The notes below the pieces were generated by a model, which worked only from the letters and a program-made list of their open reading frames with translations, searched no databases and was not told where the DNA came from. Below are positions 27,235-35,561 of a stretch of DNA of 64,000 bases, in pieces; position 1 is the stretch's first letter, and each line of letters begins with the position of its first letter. Source of the DNA: CAWKDC01 sp964383495 (GTDB lineage Bacteria > Pseudomonadota > Gammaproteobacteria > JABCZS01); assembly GCA_964383495.1 (NCBI GenBank), contig CAYLHG010000004.1, positions 56,614 through 120,613 of the forward strand, given 5' to 3'. The translations under genes were made by a program, and so were the position numbers.

Positions 27235-28170
27235 TTAGTATAGCGTATTTTTCAATTCACTCGCTGAGATAGCAAACACACCCTCACCCCCGTGCTCAAA
27301 TGAAAGCCATTCGCCCATGAACTGAGGAAAGCGTCTCATGAAAGCTTCTTGTGCTTCACCTAACTCTAAAATTAAAAATCCATCTTTTTTAAGAAAGTCG
27401 GCTGCATTTTTTAAAATAGGAATGACACAGTGCAAGCCATCCTCTCCTGCCAATAAAGCCTTCTCCGGTTCAGATAAATATTCCTCAGGCAAAGCATCAA
27501 AAGACGAACGTGGCACATAGGGAGGATTAGTCACAATAAAATCATATTGCTGTTCTCGCGGTAACGCCTCAAACAAATCAGATTGGATGCACTGCACGCG
27601 CTCTTCTAAATCATACGCTTCGACATTGAGAGCGGCAACTTCGAGAGCATTTGCATCAATATCCACCGCATCAACGATTAAATTCTCAAACGTATTAGCT
27701 AAAGCAATGGCGATACAACCGCTACCAGTACACAAATCTAAAGCACGCTCAGGCTCTGTTTTTAGCCAAGGCTCAAAGCGGTTTTCAATTAATTCTGCGA
27801 TAGGGGAACGCGGAATGATCACCCTCTCATCAACATAAAACGGCATACCACAAAAATAAGCTGTATTGGTGATATAAGCAACCGGCAAACATTCATTCAC
27901 GCGGCGAGTAATGTTTGTGAGCACTTCATCACGCTCGGAAGGCGTTAAACGAGCATCCAGCACTTCTTCTTCTAGTTCAAACGGAAGACCTAGCGTTTGC
28001 CATATCAGGCTTTTCATTTCGTCCCAAGCGTTATCGGTGCCATGGCCATAAAAGAGATCTGCTTTTTCACATTGAGACGCTCCCCAACGCAAAAAATCCC
28101 GAACGGTTAACAGCGCACCCAGTGCTTCGTTTGAAGCTTGAGCGGTAATTTGATACGTGTCTTCAAACAT
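27235..28170 (-). CDS. prmB: Ribosomal protein uL3 glutamine N5-methyltransferase
   Basis: SAM-dependent methyltransferase of 311 aa that modifies a glutamine of ribosomal protein L3 (E. coli PrmB 310 aa). SAM motif I is ALDLCTGSGCIAIALA; the catalytic NPPY motif is DFIVTNPPYVPRS. The N-terminal helical domain and the PRSPIAELIE segment distinguish it from PrmC. Its ATG follows AGGGG at five bases. It lies 68 bases upstream of the fimV-like gene on the same strand. Usually aroC follows prmB in related bacteria; that is not the case here. Confidence 0.93.
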   Translation of the reverse strand: MFEDTYQITAQASNEALGALLTVRDFLRWGASQCEKADLFYGHGTDNAWDEMKSLIWQTLGLPFELEEEVLDARLTPSERDEVLTNITRRVNECLPVAYITNTAYFCGMPFYVDERVIIPRSPIAELIENRFEPWLKTEPERALDLCTGSGCIAIALANTFENLIVDAVDIDANALEVAALNVEAYDLEERVQCIQSDLFEALPREQQYDFIVTNPPYVPRSSFDALPEEYLSEPEKALLAGEDGLHCVIPILKNAADFLKKDGFLILELGEAQEAFMRRFPQFMGEWLSFEHGGEGVFAISASELKNTLY

Positions 28171-28270
28171 ACAAACCCCTACTTGTTTGAATTAGGACAT
28201 TGTCGCACACTTAAGACAACTTGTGGAAGATATTAGACATTCGAACCTATATAGTATATGATTCTGAACC

Positions 28271-29089
28271 ATGACTTCTATGACTACAAAGCAAAAAATT
28301 TCTATGGGTTACAACCTCATTTCCATGGTTGTCGGCATTTTATTGTATGAGTATTATGATCTTTTTGTTTCCACAATCGCGGGGATAGCGATCCTTGGAA
28401 CAAAAGTGCTTTTTGCAGAAGCTACCCGGGATAGCAAGCTCACCCGAGACTGGATCGAAAGATTAGACTGGTTTGCATTGATTCTAATGTTAGTCTGCGC
28501 ATTACCGGGTGTTTTATTAGAAAATGAGTTCTTGATAAAATTACAAGGGCCTATTTCATCCTTAATGTTGGGAATAGCCGCTGTGGGCTTTCGTTTCTTT
28601 AACCTCTCTATATCCAAAGAGCTCTTCGGCCCTGTACTTGAAGCTCTACTGGGCAAAAAACTCCCTGATGATGCATGGAAAAAAATAGATTATCTCTTTC
28701 TACTAGACTGCTTTATCGGTGCAACAGCAGGTGCAGCCATGGCAATTTGGCTTCCAACAGATACCTGGGCGTATGCAAAATATAGCCTGGTGGCCGTCAG
28801 TATGATTATCAGCCATGCTCAAACCTACATTGCATATTCATATGCAGAACCTGCGGAATCTCAGGAGGGTAAGCTTCTCCCAGAAAACGAGGACGAGGCA
28901 GCTCTTTCAAATAATTCAACTGGTAATATCGCAATGCAAAGCGCTAACCCCTCTACAAAGCCATCGCAACAATCCACTTATCTTCCATCATTTACTACCG
29001 CGCCTGGCTCAACCGATACTTCCAATCACTCAGCCTCCGGGAGCCTGCCATGCTCGCCCTTCGCAAAGATGTTTGCAGGTGCCCATTAA
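28271..29089 (+). CDS. Unknown multi-pass membrane protein with low-complexity tail
   Basis: Protein of 272 aa, not recognised. About six hydrophobic helices lie in residues 12-190 (for example LISMVVGILLYEYYDLFVST, FALILMLVCALPGVLL, AAMAIWLPTD). The C-terminal 80 residues are rich in Ser, Thr, Asn, Gln and Pro and probably disordered. It starts at ATG 28271, with no clear ribosome site. It stands alone, divergent from prmB. Two other unrelated-looking membrane proteins in the window (33977 and 44205) share the plan of 4-6 helices plus a polar tail, suggesting a lineage-specific class. Function unknown. Confidence 0.6.
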   Translation: MTSMTTKQKISMGYNLISMVVGILLYEYYDLFVSTIAGIAILGTKVLFAEATRDSKLTRDWIERLDWFALILMLVCALPGVLLENEFLIKLQGPISSLMLGIAAVGFRFFNLSISKELFGPVLEALLGKKLPDDAWKKIDYLFLLDCFIGATAGAAMAIWLPTDTWAYAKYSLVAVSMIISHAQTYIAYSYAEPAESQEGKLLPENEDEAALSNNSTGNIAMQSANPSTKPSQQSTYLPSFTTAPGSTDTSNHSASGSLPCSPFAKMFAGAH

Positions 29090-29111
29090 TAACAGCAGCT
29101 TTCAAGTATTC

Positions 29112-29168
29112 TTGTCCACAATAACCCGGGATAACTCTGTGGATAATCCTGTGTGCAGCTTGGGATAA
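29112..29168. promoter_or_regulatory. Cluster of DnaA-box-like 9-mers upstream of tus
   Basis: TGTGGATAA at 29138-29146 is a perfect DnaA box (TTATCCACA) on the minus strand. TTGTCCACA at 29112-29120 is a one-mismatch box in opposite orientation, so the two form an inverted pair around CCCGGG (29125-29130). TTGGGATAA (29160-29168) and CCGGGATAA (29126-29134) resemble weaker boxes. An AT-rich stretch follows (29165-29222). It may be a DnaA titration or regulatory site, or the operator of another regulator. Confidence 0.5.
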
Positions 29169-29184
29169 ATAGATTATACTCTTT

Positions 29185-29218
29185 AAAAACAGCTTGTTAG
29201 ATTTGCTGTATTTTTTTT
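29185..29218 (+). terminator. Hairpin with T-run just before tus
   Basis: ACAGC (29189-29193) pairs with GCTGT (29205-29209) across an 11-base loop; flanking A-run and T-run extend the stem after one bulged A. Eight T residues follow (29211-29218). It may end the transcript of the upstream membrane-protein gene, or attenuate tus, whose SD begins only 11 bases later. TATACT upstream of it could be a -10 element for tus, which would put the hairpin at the very 5' end of the tus mRNA. Confidence 0.42.
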
Positions 29219-29237
29219 GACCACCGACGAGGCCACC

Positions 29238-30119
29238 ATGCGTTGTGAATTTCATCTTGCAGTCATTACTGCCTTCCAAACCCTATGCGAAGCATTACAA
29301 ACCGCCAAACAAGCCATTCAAGCAGATGAAGGCTTGCCCTGTTGGATGCAACCGTTAGAGGCCCCCTTTCTACGTCATGAACATGCTCGCACACAATCGG
29401 TTCGTTTATTACAGCAGTTAGAATATTTGGAAGGGCAACAGGGTCGAGAAATTTTATTAGGTGTTGGTCTGTTTGCATCCAGCGCGCATACTCTCAAAAC
29501 ATTAACCGCATTAAACCAACTTAAAATTCAATTTAAATACGCCATTCAAAATCTCAAATGCCAAGCCATCAACACAGATGAGGATGCGCTGTATCACGCA
29601 TTTCAAGCATTATTATCACAAAACAGACATACTGAAACGGACTTAACGCTCACTCGCACCGGCTTAACGCGCCTGCATCTAAAGCAATGTTACCGTCAAA
29701 TACCCATTCTCGAAACACGCCCTTTAAAAGTAACGTGGATTTGGGCAAACACACGTTCCATCAAACGCATTTCAAAAAAACAGGCGATTACTTTATTAGA
29801 AAAAAAAGGAGAAGATAGCGGTATTCAAGCACAAATAGCAAAAGCAGCGGCTTTGCCTGAAAACACAGCCATTGCCATTGTGCAAAACCTAGCTCCTCAT
29901 CTGCGCACGAATGTAGTATTACCTGATGCTGAAAGCAGCACCCGATGCATGCTAAAAGGCTCTCTTCCTTTATTTTATTTACATGAAGAAGGGAATGCCC
30001 TTCCTGATATTGTTGCCCCTAAACCCACACGTAAACACAAAAACCGCCCCGCGCGAGCAGACGTTAAAATCAACCCAGAAGTCTTTCTACCGGCGATTCG
30101 AGGGCACTTATACTTCTAA
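29238..30119 (+). CDS. tus: DNA replication terminus site-binding protein (Tus family)
   Basis: Protein of 293 aa that I assign to the Tus family (E. coli Tus 309 aa), which binds Ter sites and blocks replication forks from one side. Similarity spans the C-terminal two thirds in the same order. YRQIPILETRPLKVTWIWAN aligns with Tus YRTLTVLHDPATLRFGWAN, SKKQAITLLEKK with RDEVLAQLEKS, and AAALPENTAIAI with IAALPQNAKLKI. LPDIV aligns with VPDVG, and the end AIRGHLYF with PRLHLYV. By rough alignment the E. coli fork-lock residues (Phe140, His144) are not conserved. The ATG at 29238 has GAGG five bases upstream. No recognisable E. coli-type Ter core (GTTGTAAC) was found next to it. Confidence 0.82.
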   Translation: MRCEFHLAVITAFQTLCEALQTAKQAIQADEGLPCWMQPLEAPFLRHEHARTQSVRLLQQLEYLEGQQGREILLGVGLFASSAHTLKTLTALNQLKIQFKYAIQNLKCQAINTDEDALYHAFQALLSQNRHTETDLTLTRTGLTRLHLKQCYRQIPILETRPLKVTWIWANTRSIKRISKKQAITLLEKKGEDSGIQAQIAKAAALPENTAIAIVQNLAPHLRTNVVLPDAESSTRCMLKGSLPLFYLHEEGNALPDIVAPKPTRKHKNRPARADVKINPEVFLPAIRGHLYF

Positions 30120-30190
30120 TTAAACAATTACCAATATTTAGCCATTGACCAAAATAGCTCATCCCTCTTTCTTTAATATTTTGAGGTACA

Positions 30191-31195
30191 CTAATTAGTA
30201 AAGTACTGTCCGACAGCCGTCACCAACGGATCCAACCCTATTCCTGCTATAGCAGAAATCGCAAACACAGGCCCTTCCCAACCCAGACCTGCAACAATCT
30301 TTTCCTGCAATCCAGCCCTTTCTTCTTCGGGGATCAAATCCATCTTATTCAATACTAACCAACGTGGTTTTTCATACAATGCTTGATCATACTTCCGTAA
30401 TTCATCTACTAAAGCAATTGCGCAAGTCACAGGATCGGAACCATCTATCGGCAGCACGTCAACCACATGCAATATTAACCGCGTACGGGTTAAATGCTTT
30501 AAAAAGTGCGTCCCCAAACCAACGCCTTCACTTGCGCCCTCAATCAAACCTGGAATATCCGCTACCACAAAGTCTTTACCGTACTTGGAGCGGACCATGC
30601 CTAAATTAGGATACAGGGTCGTGAAAGGATAATCTGCAATCTTAGGCCGCGCCGCCGATATTTTTGAAATTAACGTGGATTTACCTGCGTTAGGGTACCC
30701 TAACAATCCAACGTCAGCCAGCACTTGCAATTCTAACCGCAAATCACGATGTTCCCCTGGCTTGCCTGGGGTGCATTGCCGGGGCGCACGATTAGTGGAA
30801 CTTTTAAAGTGAATATTGCCTATGCCTTTTTCACCCCCGCGTGCCACGCACAAACGCTGATGAGATTCATTCAAATCGCCTAAGCACTCGCCCGTTCCCT
30901 TATCAAACACCAGCGTGCCTACAGGAACTTTTAAAATTAAATCTTCCCCACTGCGGCCTGTACGTTCACTGCCCATACCATTCTGCCCACGCTTAGCTCT
31001 ATGCAAGCGCGCATAACGATAATCTAAAAGTGTGTTGATATTGGGATCGGTTTCAAGATAAATACTGCCACCATGGCCACCATCGCCGCCATTCGGGCCG
31101 CCTAAAGGCTCATATTTTTCGCGGCGAAAGCTTGCACAGCCATCGCCGCCGTCACCTGCTTCAACAGTGATGTTGACTTCATCGACGAAACGCAA
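30191..31195 (-). CDS. obg: GTPase Obg/CgtA
   Basis: Ribosome-associated GTPase of 334 aa involved in 50S assembly and stress control. The Gly-rich Obg fold is at the N-terminus (VEAGDGGDGCASFRREKYEP, then GGPNGGDGGHGGSI). The G domain starts near residue 160 with GYPNAGKSTLIS (G1), DYPFTT (G2), DIPGLIEGA (G3), NKMD (G4) and a SAI motif (G5). The acidic C-terminal tail of E. coli ObgE (390 aa) is absent, as in many short Obg proteins. It follows rpmA by eight bases in the classic rplU-rpmA-obg order. Confidence 0.96.
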   Translation of the reverse strand: MRFVDEVNITVEAGDGGDGCASFRREKYEPLGGPNGGDGGHGGSIYLETDPNINTLLDYRYARLHRAKRGQNGMGSERTGRSGEDLILKVPVGTLVFDKGTGECLGDLNESHQRLCVARGGEKGIGNIHFKSSTNRAPRQCTPGKPGEHRDLRLELQVLADVGLLGYPNAGKSTLISKISAARPKIADYPFTTLYPNLGMVRSKYGKDFVVADIPGLIEGASEGVGLGTHFLKHLTRTRLILHVVDVLPIDGSDPVTCAIALVDELRKYDQALYEKPRWLVLNKMDLIPEEERAGLQEKIVAGLGWEGPVFAISAIAGIGLDPLVTAVGQYFTN

Positions 31196-31203
31196 GGAGG
31201 AAA

Positions 31204-31470
31204 TTACTCCGCTGCTACAGGCACTACGTTCACAAACTGGCGAAAATGCTCACCGCCACGTTTGAACTGTACCACACCGTCCACCAAGGCAAACAAAGTG
31301 TGGTCACGCCCTACACCTACATTCAACCCTGCATGACAGCGCGTGCCACGTTGGCGAACCAATACGTTGCCCGCCTTAACTACTTGCCCCCCGAAACGCT
31401 TCACCCCTAAATATTTAGGGTTGGAGTCTCGACCATTTCGCGTACTACCGCCGGCTTTTTTTGTTGCCAT
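31204..31470 (-). CDS. rpmA: 50S ribosomal protein L27
   Basis: Ribosomal protein bL27 of 88 aa, which contacts the peptidyl-transferase centre through its N-terminus. The start MATKKAGGSTRNGRDSN is the normal proteobacterial form without the cleaved N-terminal extension of Firmicutes. RFGGQVVKAGNVLVRQRGT and HAGLNVGVGRDHTLFAL are conserved. It lies 13 bases downstream of rplU. Confidence 0.98.
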   Translation of the reverse strand: MATKKAGGSTRNGRDSNPKYLGVKRFGGQVVKAGNVLVRQRGTRCHAGLNVGVGRDHTLFALVDGVVQFKRGGEHFRQFVNVVPVAAE

Positions 31471-31483
31471 GTTGCACTACTCC

Positions 31484-31798
31484 TTAAGCGTTAATACCGA
31501 GGATTTCAATTTCTGTGAAATCTTGGCGATGACCTTGAACTTTATCGTAATGTTTACGACGTCTAAATTTTTGGATAATGATCTTCGGACCACGTCCATG
31601 GCTCACTACTTTTGCAAGTACTTTTGCCCCTTTTACTAACGGTTGACCGATTGTTATGTTACCGGCGCCGTCTGTAAGGAGCAACACTTCATCAAAAGCC
31701 ACTTCACTGCCCATATCAATAGGCATTTTTTGGATTTTGAGTGTATCCCCTACAGCGACCTTAATTTGCCGGCCACCAGTCTTAATGACAGCATGCAT
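31484..31798 (-). CDS. rplU: 50S ribosomal protein L21
   Basis: Ribosomal protein bL21 of 104 aa, assembled on 23S rRNA. It starts MHAVIKTGGRQIKVAVGD and holds the signature region KVVSHGRGPKIIIQKFRRRK, then HYDKVQGHRQDFTEI. The open frame extends 18 codons further upstream, but only the ATG at 31798 has AGGAG at proper spacing and matches the family N-terminus. It is the first gene of rplU-rpmA-obg. Confidence 0.97.
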   Translation of the reverse strand: MHAVIKTGGRQIKVAVGDTLKIQKMPIDMGSEVAFDEVLLLTDGAGNITIGQPLVKGAKVLAKVVSHGRGPKIIIQKFRRRKHYDKVQGHRQDFTEIEILGINA

Positions 31799-31827
31799 AA
31801 TGCATCTCCTATTCAAACTAGACTCGG

Positions 31828-31856
31828 ATTTTAAAAGAATTTCTCTTAACAAGCAA
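31828..31856 (-). promoter_or_regulatory. Candidate promoter of rplU-rpmA-obg
   Basis: On the minus strand TTGCTT (31856-31851) and TAAAAT (31833-31828) are 17 bases apart, giving a start near 31821 and a leader of about 22 bases. The -10 matches consensus at five of six positions; the -35 is weak. Confidence 0.35.
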
Positions 31857-31947
31857 GCGTTTTTATCGGGAATGTGAGGCTGGGTAGCTGTCTTGGCTTT
31901 TGAGGTGAAAAGTTATATTACCCTTGCCGTCTCTCTCAAATCAGATT

Positions 31948-32946
31948 ATGATCATCCCCATGAAAGCAAACACCCTTCCTCCAATACTCGAAAATATCCG
32001 CCGCCCAGTGGCAAGCGCACTCGTCCAGGTAGAAGCCTTGCTGCAAGACAACGACCCCCATATCCGCTTGGCGCTAGACGTCTCTACACACATGCTGGAA
32101 GCCGGCGGCAAGCGTTTACGCCCGATTGTCCTACTGCTCACTGCAAACCATCTTGGCTATAATGGTCCTTTCCATATCGATTTAGCGGCCTCTCTGGAGT
32201 TAGTGCATACAGCGACCTTATTACATGATGATGTGGTTGATGACTCTCCGCTTCGTCGTGGACGGCCTACCGCTAAGCAAATTTGGGGAAATCCTGCTAG
32301 CGTCCTTGTGGGTGATTATCTCTACTCCCGCAGTTTTAGCCTGCTTGCAGGGTGTGAAAACCTGGATGTCATTCAGTGCATGGCCACGGCAACCCGGACA
32401 CTGGCACAAGGTGAGCTACTACAGCTCACCCAGCGAGGGAATCTACATATCACTCCCAATGAGCATCTCACTATCTTGGCCGAAAAAACAGGAAAATTGT
32501 TTGAGGTGGCAGCGGTGTTAGGGGGTCTTATTGCGGGAGCCAATCGGCCCACGGTAGAGGCCCTAACGACGTACGGCATGCAATTAGGCATTGGCTTCCA
32601 GCTCATTGATGATGTCCTTGACTATCAAGGCGACCCCGAGACCCTGGGGAAGCGTTTGGGAGATGATTTTACCGATGGGAGCCTCACCCTCCCCTTAATT
32701 CACGCCCTTAAACAAGGTAGCTCAGCTCAAAAACAATTTATCGCACAAGCCATCCGAGGCGGGAACGTAGATGATCTCACTGAAATTCAAGACATTTTAA
32801 TAAAAACTGGTTCCCTTACATATGCCAGGAACATGGCTCAGCAATATATTCTTAAGTCAGTCTCGGCAATTGATAAATTTCATGATACAATCTACCGTCA
32901 ATCAATGATTGATCTAGCACATTATGCGATTGCACGAAGTTATTAA
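31948..32946 (+). CDS. ispB: Octaprenyl diphosphate synthase
   Basis: Trans-prenyltransferase (about 332 aa; E. coli IspB 323) that makes the C40 side chain of ubiquinone. First Asp-rich motif LLHDDVVDDSPLRRGRPTA, second motif QLIDDVLDYQGD; also GGKRLRPI and SVLVGDYLYSRSF. Two ATGs (31948 and 31960) are plausible and neither has a clear ribosome site; I give the upstream one. It is divergent from rplU, the usual ispB neighbour in gammaproteobacteria. It is followed by a nucleoside hydrolase on the same strand. The chain length of the product cannot be read from sequence. Confidence 0.92.
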   Translation: MIIPMKANTLPPILENIRRPVASALVQVEALLQDNDPHIRLALDVSTHMLEAGGKRLRPIVLLLTANHLGYNGPFHIDLAASLELVHTATLLHDDVVDDSPLRRGRPTAKQIWGNPASVLVGDYLYSRSFSLLAGCENLDVIQCMATATRTLAQGELLQLTQRGNLHITPNEHLTILAEKTGKLFEVAAVLGGLIAGANRPTVEALTTYGMQLGIGFQLIDDVLDYQGDPETLGKRLGDDFTDGSLTLPLIHALKQGSSAQKQFIAQAIRGGNVDDLTEIQDILIKTGSLTYARNMAQQYILKSVSAIDKFHDTIYRQSMIDLAHYAIARSY

Positions 32947-32956
32947 GCGAGGCCTC

Positions 32957-33961
32957 ATGCTAAAACGCAAGAAAGTGATTATTGATACAGATCCTGGTAC
33001 CGATGATGCTTTTGCCCTCTTTTATGCTGTCACACATCCTCAACTTGAGGTCTTAGGCCTCACCACTATTTTTGGCAACGTGCCCACACCGATGGCAACT
33101 CTGAATGCTCGCTATTTGATGCATCGTTTCGGTCAAGCTCACATCCCTGTGGCTGAAGGCAGCCACAAGCCTTATGCACGCCCAGAATCTTTATGTGCTG
33201 ATTTTGTGCATGGCGCGGACGGGCTGGGAAACACGTTCCATGCTGAAGATCTTGGCTGCAACGACCCACGCCCAGCGCATATCATGATGTGTGATTTAAT
33301 TCACGCGCATCCTGGCGAAATTACCTTGATTGCCATTGCGCCGATGACAAACCTTGCTCTTGCGCTCGATCACGATCCCAGTATTGCCTCTTTAGTAAAA
33401 GAAGTAGTAGTGATGGGAGGCGCCATTCGCAGCAATGGAAATATTAACCCTGCAACAGAAGCCAATGTATATAATGATCCGGAAGCAGCAGAAAAAGTAT
33501 TACAAGCCGCTTGGCCTGTCACACTTTTTCCTTTAGACGTCACAGACGTTGGCATTATCCCCAGCACACAAGTAGCACGTTTTAGAGATTATGGAGAGAT
33601 AGGCGCTTATTTGCATAACATTTCATTATTCTATCAAGATTTTTACAAGCGTATTCGCAATCATGCAGGGGCGCCGGTAGACGGTGTAGTTGCTCATGAT
33701 GTAAACCCTGTGATGTACTTACTCCATCCTGAATATTTTGATTTCCGGCATGGGGGCATTCATGTTGCCGGGGGTGAAGGAGTACTGCGCGGACATATGA
33801 TTATGGATGATAGAGACAAATGGTCTCATCCTCATGCGTGGACAAATCTGCCTCCAGTGAAAGTGTGTTTCGAAGCAGATCACACAAACTTGTTTAAATT
33901 ATTTGAGGACCATTTAAAATCATTTGCTGTCATGGAAGAGAAAAATTCAATATTGGCATAG
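32957..33961 (+). CDS. Inosine/uridine-preferring nucleoside hydrolase
   Basis: Calcium-dependent N-ribohydrolase (334 aa) that splits nucleosides into base and ribose. The Ca-binding motif is VIIDTDPGTDDAFAL at the N-terminus. Further family motifs are GLTTIFGNV, HGADGLGN, LIAIAPMTNLA and VVMGGAI. The catalytic His is in PVDGVVAHDVNPVMYLL. The ATG at 32957 follows GAGG; an ATG at 32924 overlaps ispB and is less likely. It starts 10 bases after ispB and probably shares its transcript. Purine or pyrimidine preference is not decidable here. It fits nucleoside salvage in a host-associated bacterium. Confidence 0.9.
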   Translation: MLKRKKVIIDTDPGTDDAFALFYAVTHPQLEVLGLTTIFGNVPTPMATLNARYLMHRFGQAHIPVAEGSHKPYARPESLCADFVHGADGLGNTFHAEDLGCNDPRPAHIMMCDLIHAHPGEITLIAIAPMTNLALALDHDPSIASLVKEVVVMGGAIRSNGNINPATEANVYNDPEAAEKVLQAAWPVTLFPLDVTDVGIIPSTQVARFRDYGEIGAYLHNISLFYQDFYKRIRNHAGAPVDGVVAHDVNPVMYLLHPEYFDFRHGGIHVAGGEGVLRGHMIMDDRDKWSHPHAWTNLPPVKVCFEADHTNLFKLFEDHLKSFAVMEEKNSILA

Positions 33962-33976
33962 ATGGGGTAACCTAAC

Positions 33977-34606
33977 ATGACACTTTCTTCACTTCAAAAA
34001 ATCTGTCTCAACTTCAGTAGCACGTTTTGTTTCTTGACACTATTTTTCATCACTAGCCAAGGGAAAGATGAATCTTTTGAATGGGGCGCACCATACCTTT
34101 CGTCTAATCTCTATGCTCAACTGGCGATTGATTTTGCCTTGGCAATGGCTACTCTTTATTACGCATGTAAAACTGCGAGAGAAATTGGACTCTTCAATGA
34201 TGAAATAATAGGAAAGACCTCTGATCCTGAACCATCATGCATGGCAGGACCTACGCGTTTTTCTCAAGGTTTTCTAGCGTTAGCAATATTAAGTGTGGCG
34301 ACCGAAGGGTTCTTAAGAAAATTTGTCTTCGCGACAGATGCAAGCCCTATTACAAAAGATACCTTAGAAGAAACAATTTACATCGGGATGTATAGCGTTG
34401 TTGCTGCCGCAGGTTTATTTTTACTGCTAAATAGTTTATTTTCTGGATATAATATAAAAAATAATTTCTGGAACTTTGCAAAAGAAAAGACAAGAGAAGC
34501 TGGAGCGTATATGAGTATGTATCATTCCAAGAAAAACCAAAATGCCAAAAATAATACTATGGTAATTGGCCAGCAAACCATAAAAATTATTGGGCAATCT
34601 GAATAA
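33977..34606 (+). CDS. Unknown four-helix membrane protein
   Basis: Protein of 209 aa, not recognised. Four hydrophobic helices are visible near residues 7-25, 48-66, 85-105 and 130-152. The C-terminal 50 residues are polar and basic (NFAKEKTREAGAYMSMYHSKKN onward) and probably cytoplasmic. It begins 15 bases after the nucleoside hydrolase stop with GGGG before the ATG, so it may belong to the ispB transcript. It is convergent with the outer-membrane protein gene at 34629. No functional clue beyond its shape. Confidence 0.58.
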   Translation: MTLSSLQKICLNFSSTFCFLTLFFITSQGKDESFEWGAPYLSSNLYAQLAIDFALAMATLYYACKTAREIGLFNDEIIGKTSDPEPSCMAGPTRFSQGFLALAILSVATEGFLRKFVFATDASPITKDTLEETIYIGMYSVVAAAGLFLLLNSLFSGYNIKNNFWNFAKEKTREAGAYMSMYHSKKNQNAKNNTMVIGQQTIKIIGQSE

Positions 34607-34628
34607 GCCCCTGTCGGGCAGCATTTCC

Positions 34629-35453
34629 CTACTCCGCAAACTGGTAATTGACGACCACTTTTAATAAGTTTGCTTGAAATTTCCCAGTGGTTGTAAGCTC
34701 GCTGGTCAAAGAGTTTGGCGGTATACCAAAACCGCCTTGCGAATTGGTAACAGTACTTGCAGCTTCTACCGAAGGAACTTGAACAAATAAATATTCAAGA
34801 CCGACGGATGCATATTTAAATGAAGCCACCTCAATACCCAGGCCAGCAGTCCATCCAATTTGATTTTGAGCATTACTTTCTTCACCCAATCCCACAAGAG
34901 ATGAATTATCACTAAATTCATTTTTGACTTCAACATTGGTCATCGCCATTCCGCCTGTCACGTATAAAAAACTTGGCCAACGCCACTTGGTTTGATAACC
35001 TAAGCGGCCACGCAGCGTAAATAACCAATCTGTATTCATAGAAGTTTTAATGAAAAATGTATCAGCGCTGCCAGGATAATTTTCAGACACTTTTTCCGTT
35101 GAATCAAGCGTCAATGATCCGAAATCCAATACAAGGCCGTATACCATTTGTTTCCATACCCAATCATGACCAAGCTGAATGCCGCCAATCACTGTATCAG
35201 GATTATCTGACCACGATCCTGCATTGTTCACCGCCTCAATATCGGCGAGGGTGCCAAAGTAGGATGTGCTTGTCGCATCACCTGCTTTCGTGGAAGCATC
35301 GTTATTTCCAAAACCTCCGCCAAAATAGGCGCCGACATAAGGACCTTCTCGTCCAGGCGCTGCTAATATCGTTGGGCTTTGAATAAGCGAAGATATAAAT
35401 AATAAAAAAGCGAATACGTTCTTTACACTTTTTTGACGATAGATCTTTGGCAT
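34629..35453 (-). CDS. Outer-membrane beta-barrel protein
   Basis: Porin-like surface protein of 274 aa with an N-terminal signal peptide ending near residue 32 (IQSPTILAA). The mature part begins GREGPYVGAYFGGGFGNN, a typical opacity/OmpA-like small-barrel start. Alternating strands follow, such as DWLFTLRGRLGYQTK, FLYVTGGMAMTNVEVK, GWTAGLGIEVASFKYASVGL and the terminal strand LLKVVVNYQFAE. The ATG has AAAGGA at eight bases and a good extended -10 promoter. Such 8-stranded barrels in Legionella and Coxiella relatives are abundant surface proteins; the role here is unknown. It is divergent from the tandem secreted Cys-rich genes. Confidence 0.8.
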   Translation of the reverse strand: MPKIYRQKSVKNVFAFLLFISSLIQSPTILAAPGREGPYVGAYFGGGFGNNDASTKAGDATSTSYFGTLADIEAVNNAGSWSDNPDTVIGGIQLGHDWVWKQMVYGLVLDFGSLTLDSTEKVSENYPGSADTFFIKTSMNTDWLFTLRGRLGYQTKWRWPSFLYVTGGMAMTNVEVKNEFSDNSSLVGLGEESNAQNQIGWTAGLGIEVASFKYASVGLEYLFVQVPSVEAASTVTNSQGGFGIPPNSLTSELTTTGKFQANLLKVVVNYQFAE

Positions 35454-35488
35454 AACAAGAGTCCTTTCTTTCTAGCTTCCAGAAGGGT

Positions 35489-35515
35489 ATCATAGCACAA
35501 ATTAGATGTTGACAA
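35489..35515 (-). promoter_or_regulatory. Extended -10 promoter of the barrel gene
   Basis: On the minus strand TTGTCA (35515-35510), 15 bases, then TATGAT (35494-35489) preceded by TG for an extended -10 (TGCTATGAT). The leader would be about 30 bases. The same site holds TTGACA (35509-35514) on the plus strand, possibly a -35 for the divergent secreted-protein genes, so the two may share regulation. Confidence 0.42.
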
Positions 35516-35561
35516 ATTAGAATCTGCGCTTGGAGTAAAAATATTAAATAGGGATATGATA

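Noticed and set aside
29090..29237. E. coli-type Ter site next to tus
   Set aside because: No GTTGTAAC core with the flanking Ter consensus could be found; TTGTTAGATT is too dissimilar.
31656..32162. Plus-strand open frames over the rplU leader and ispB start
   Set aside because: They overlap rplU or ispB in other frames, have low-complexity composition and no ribosome sites.
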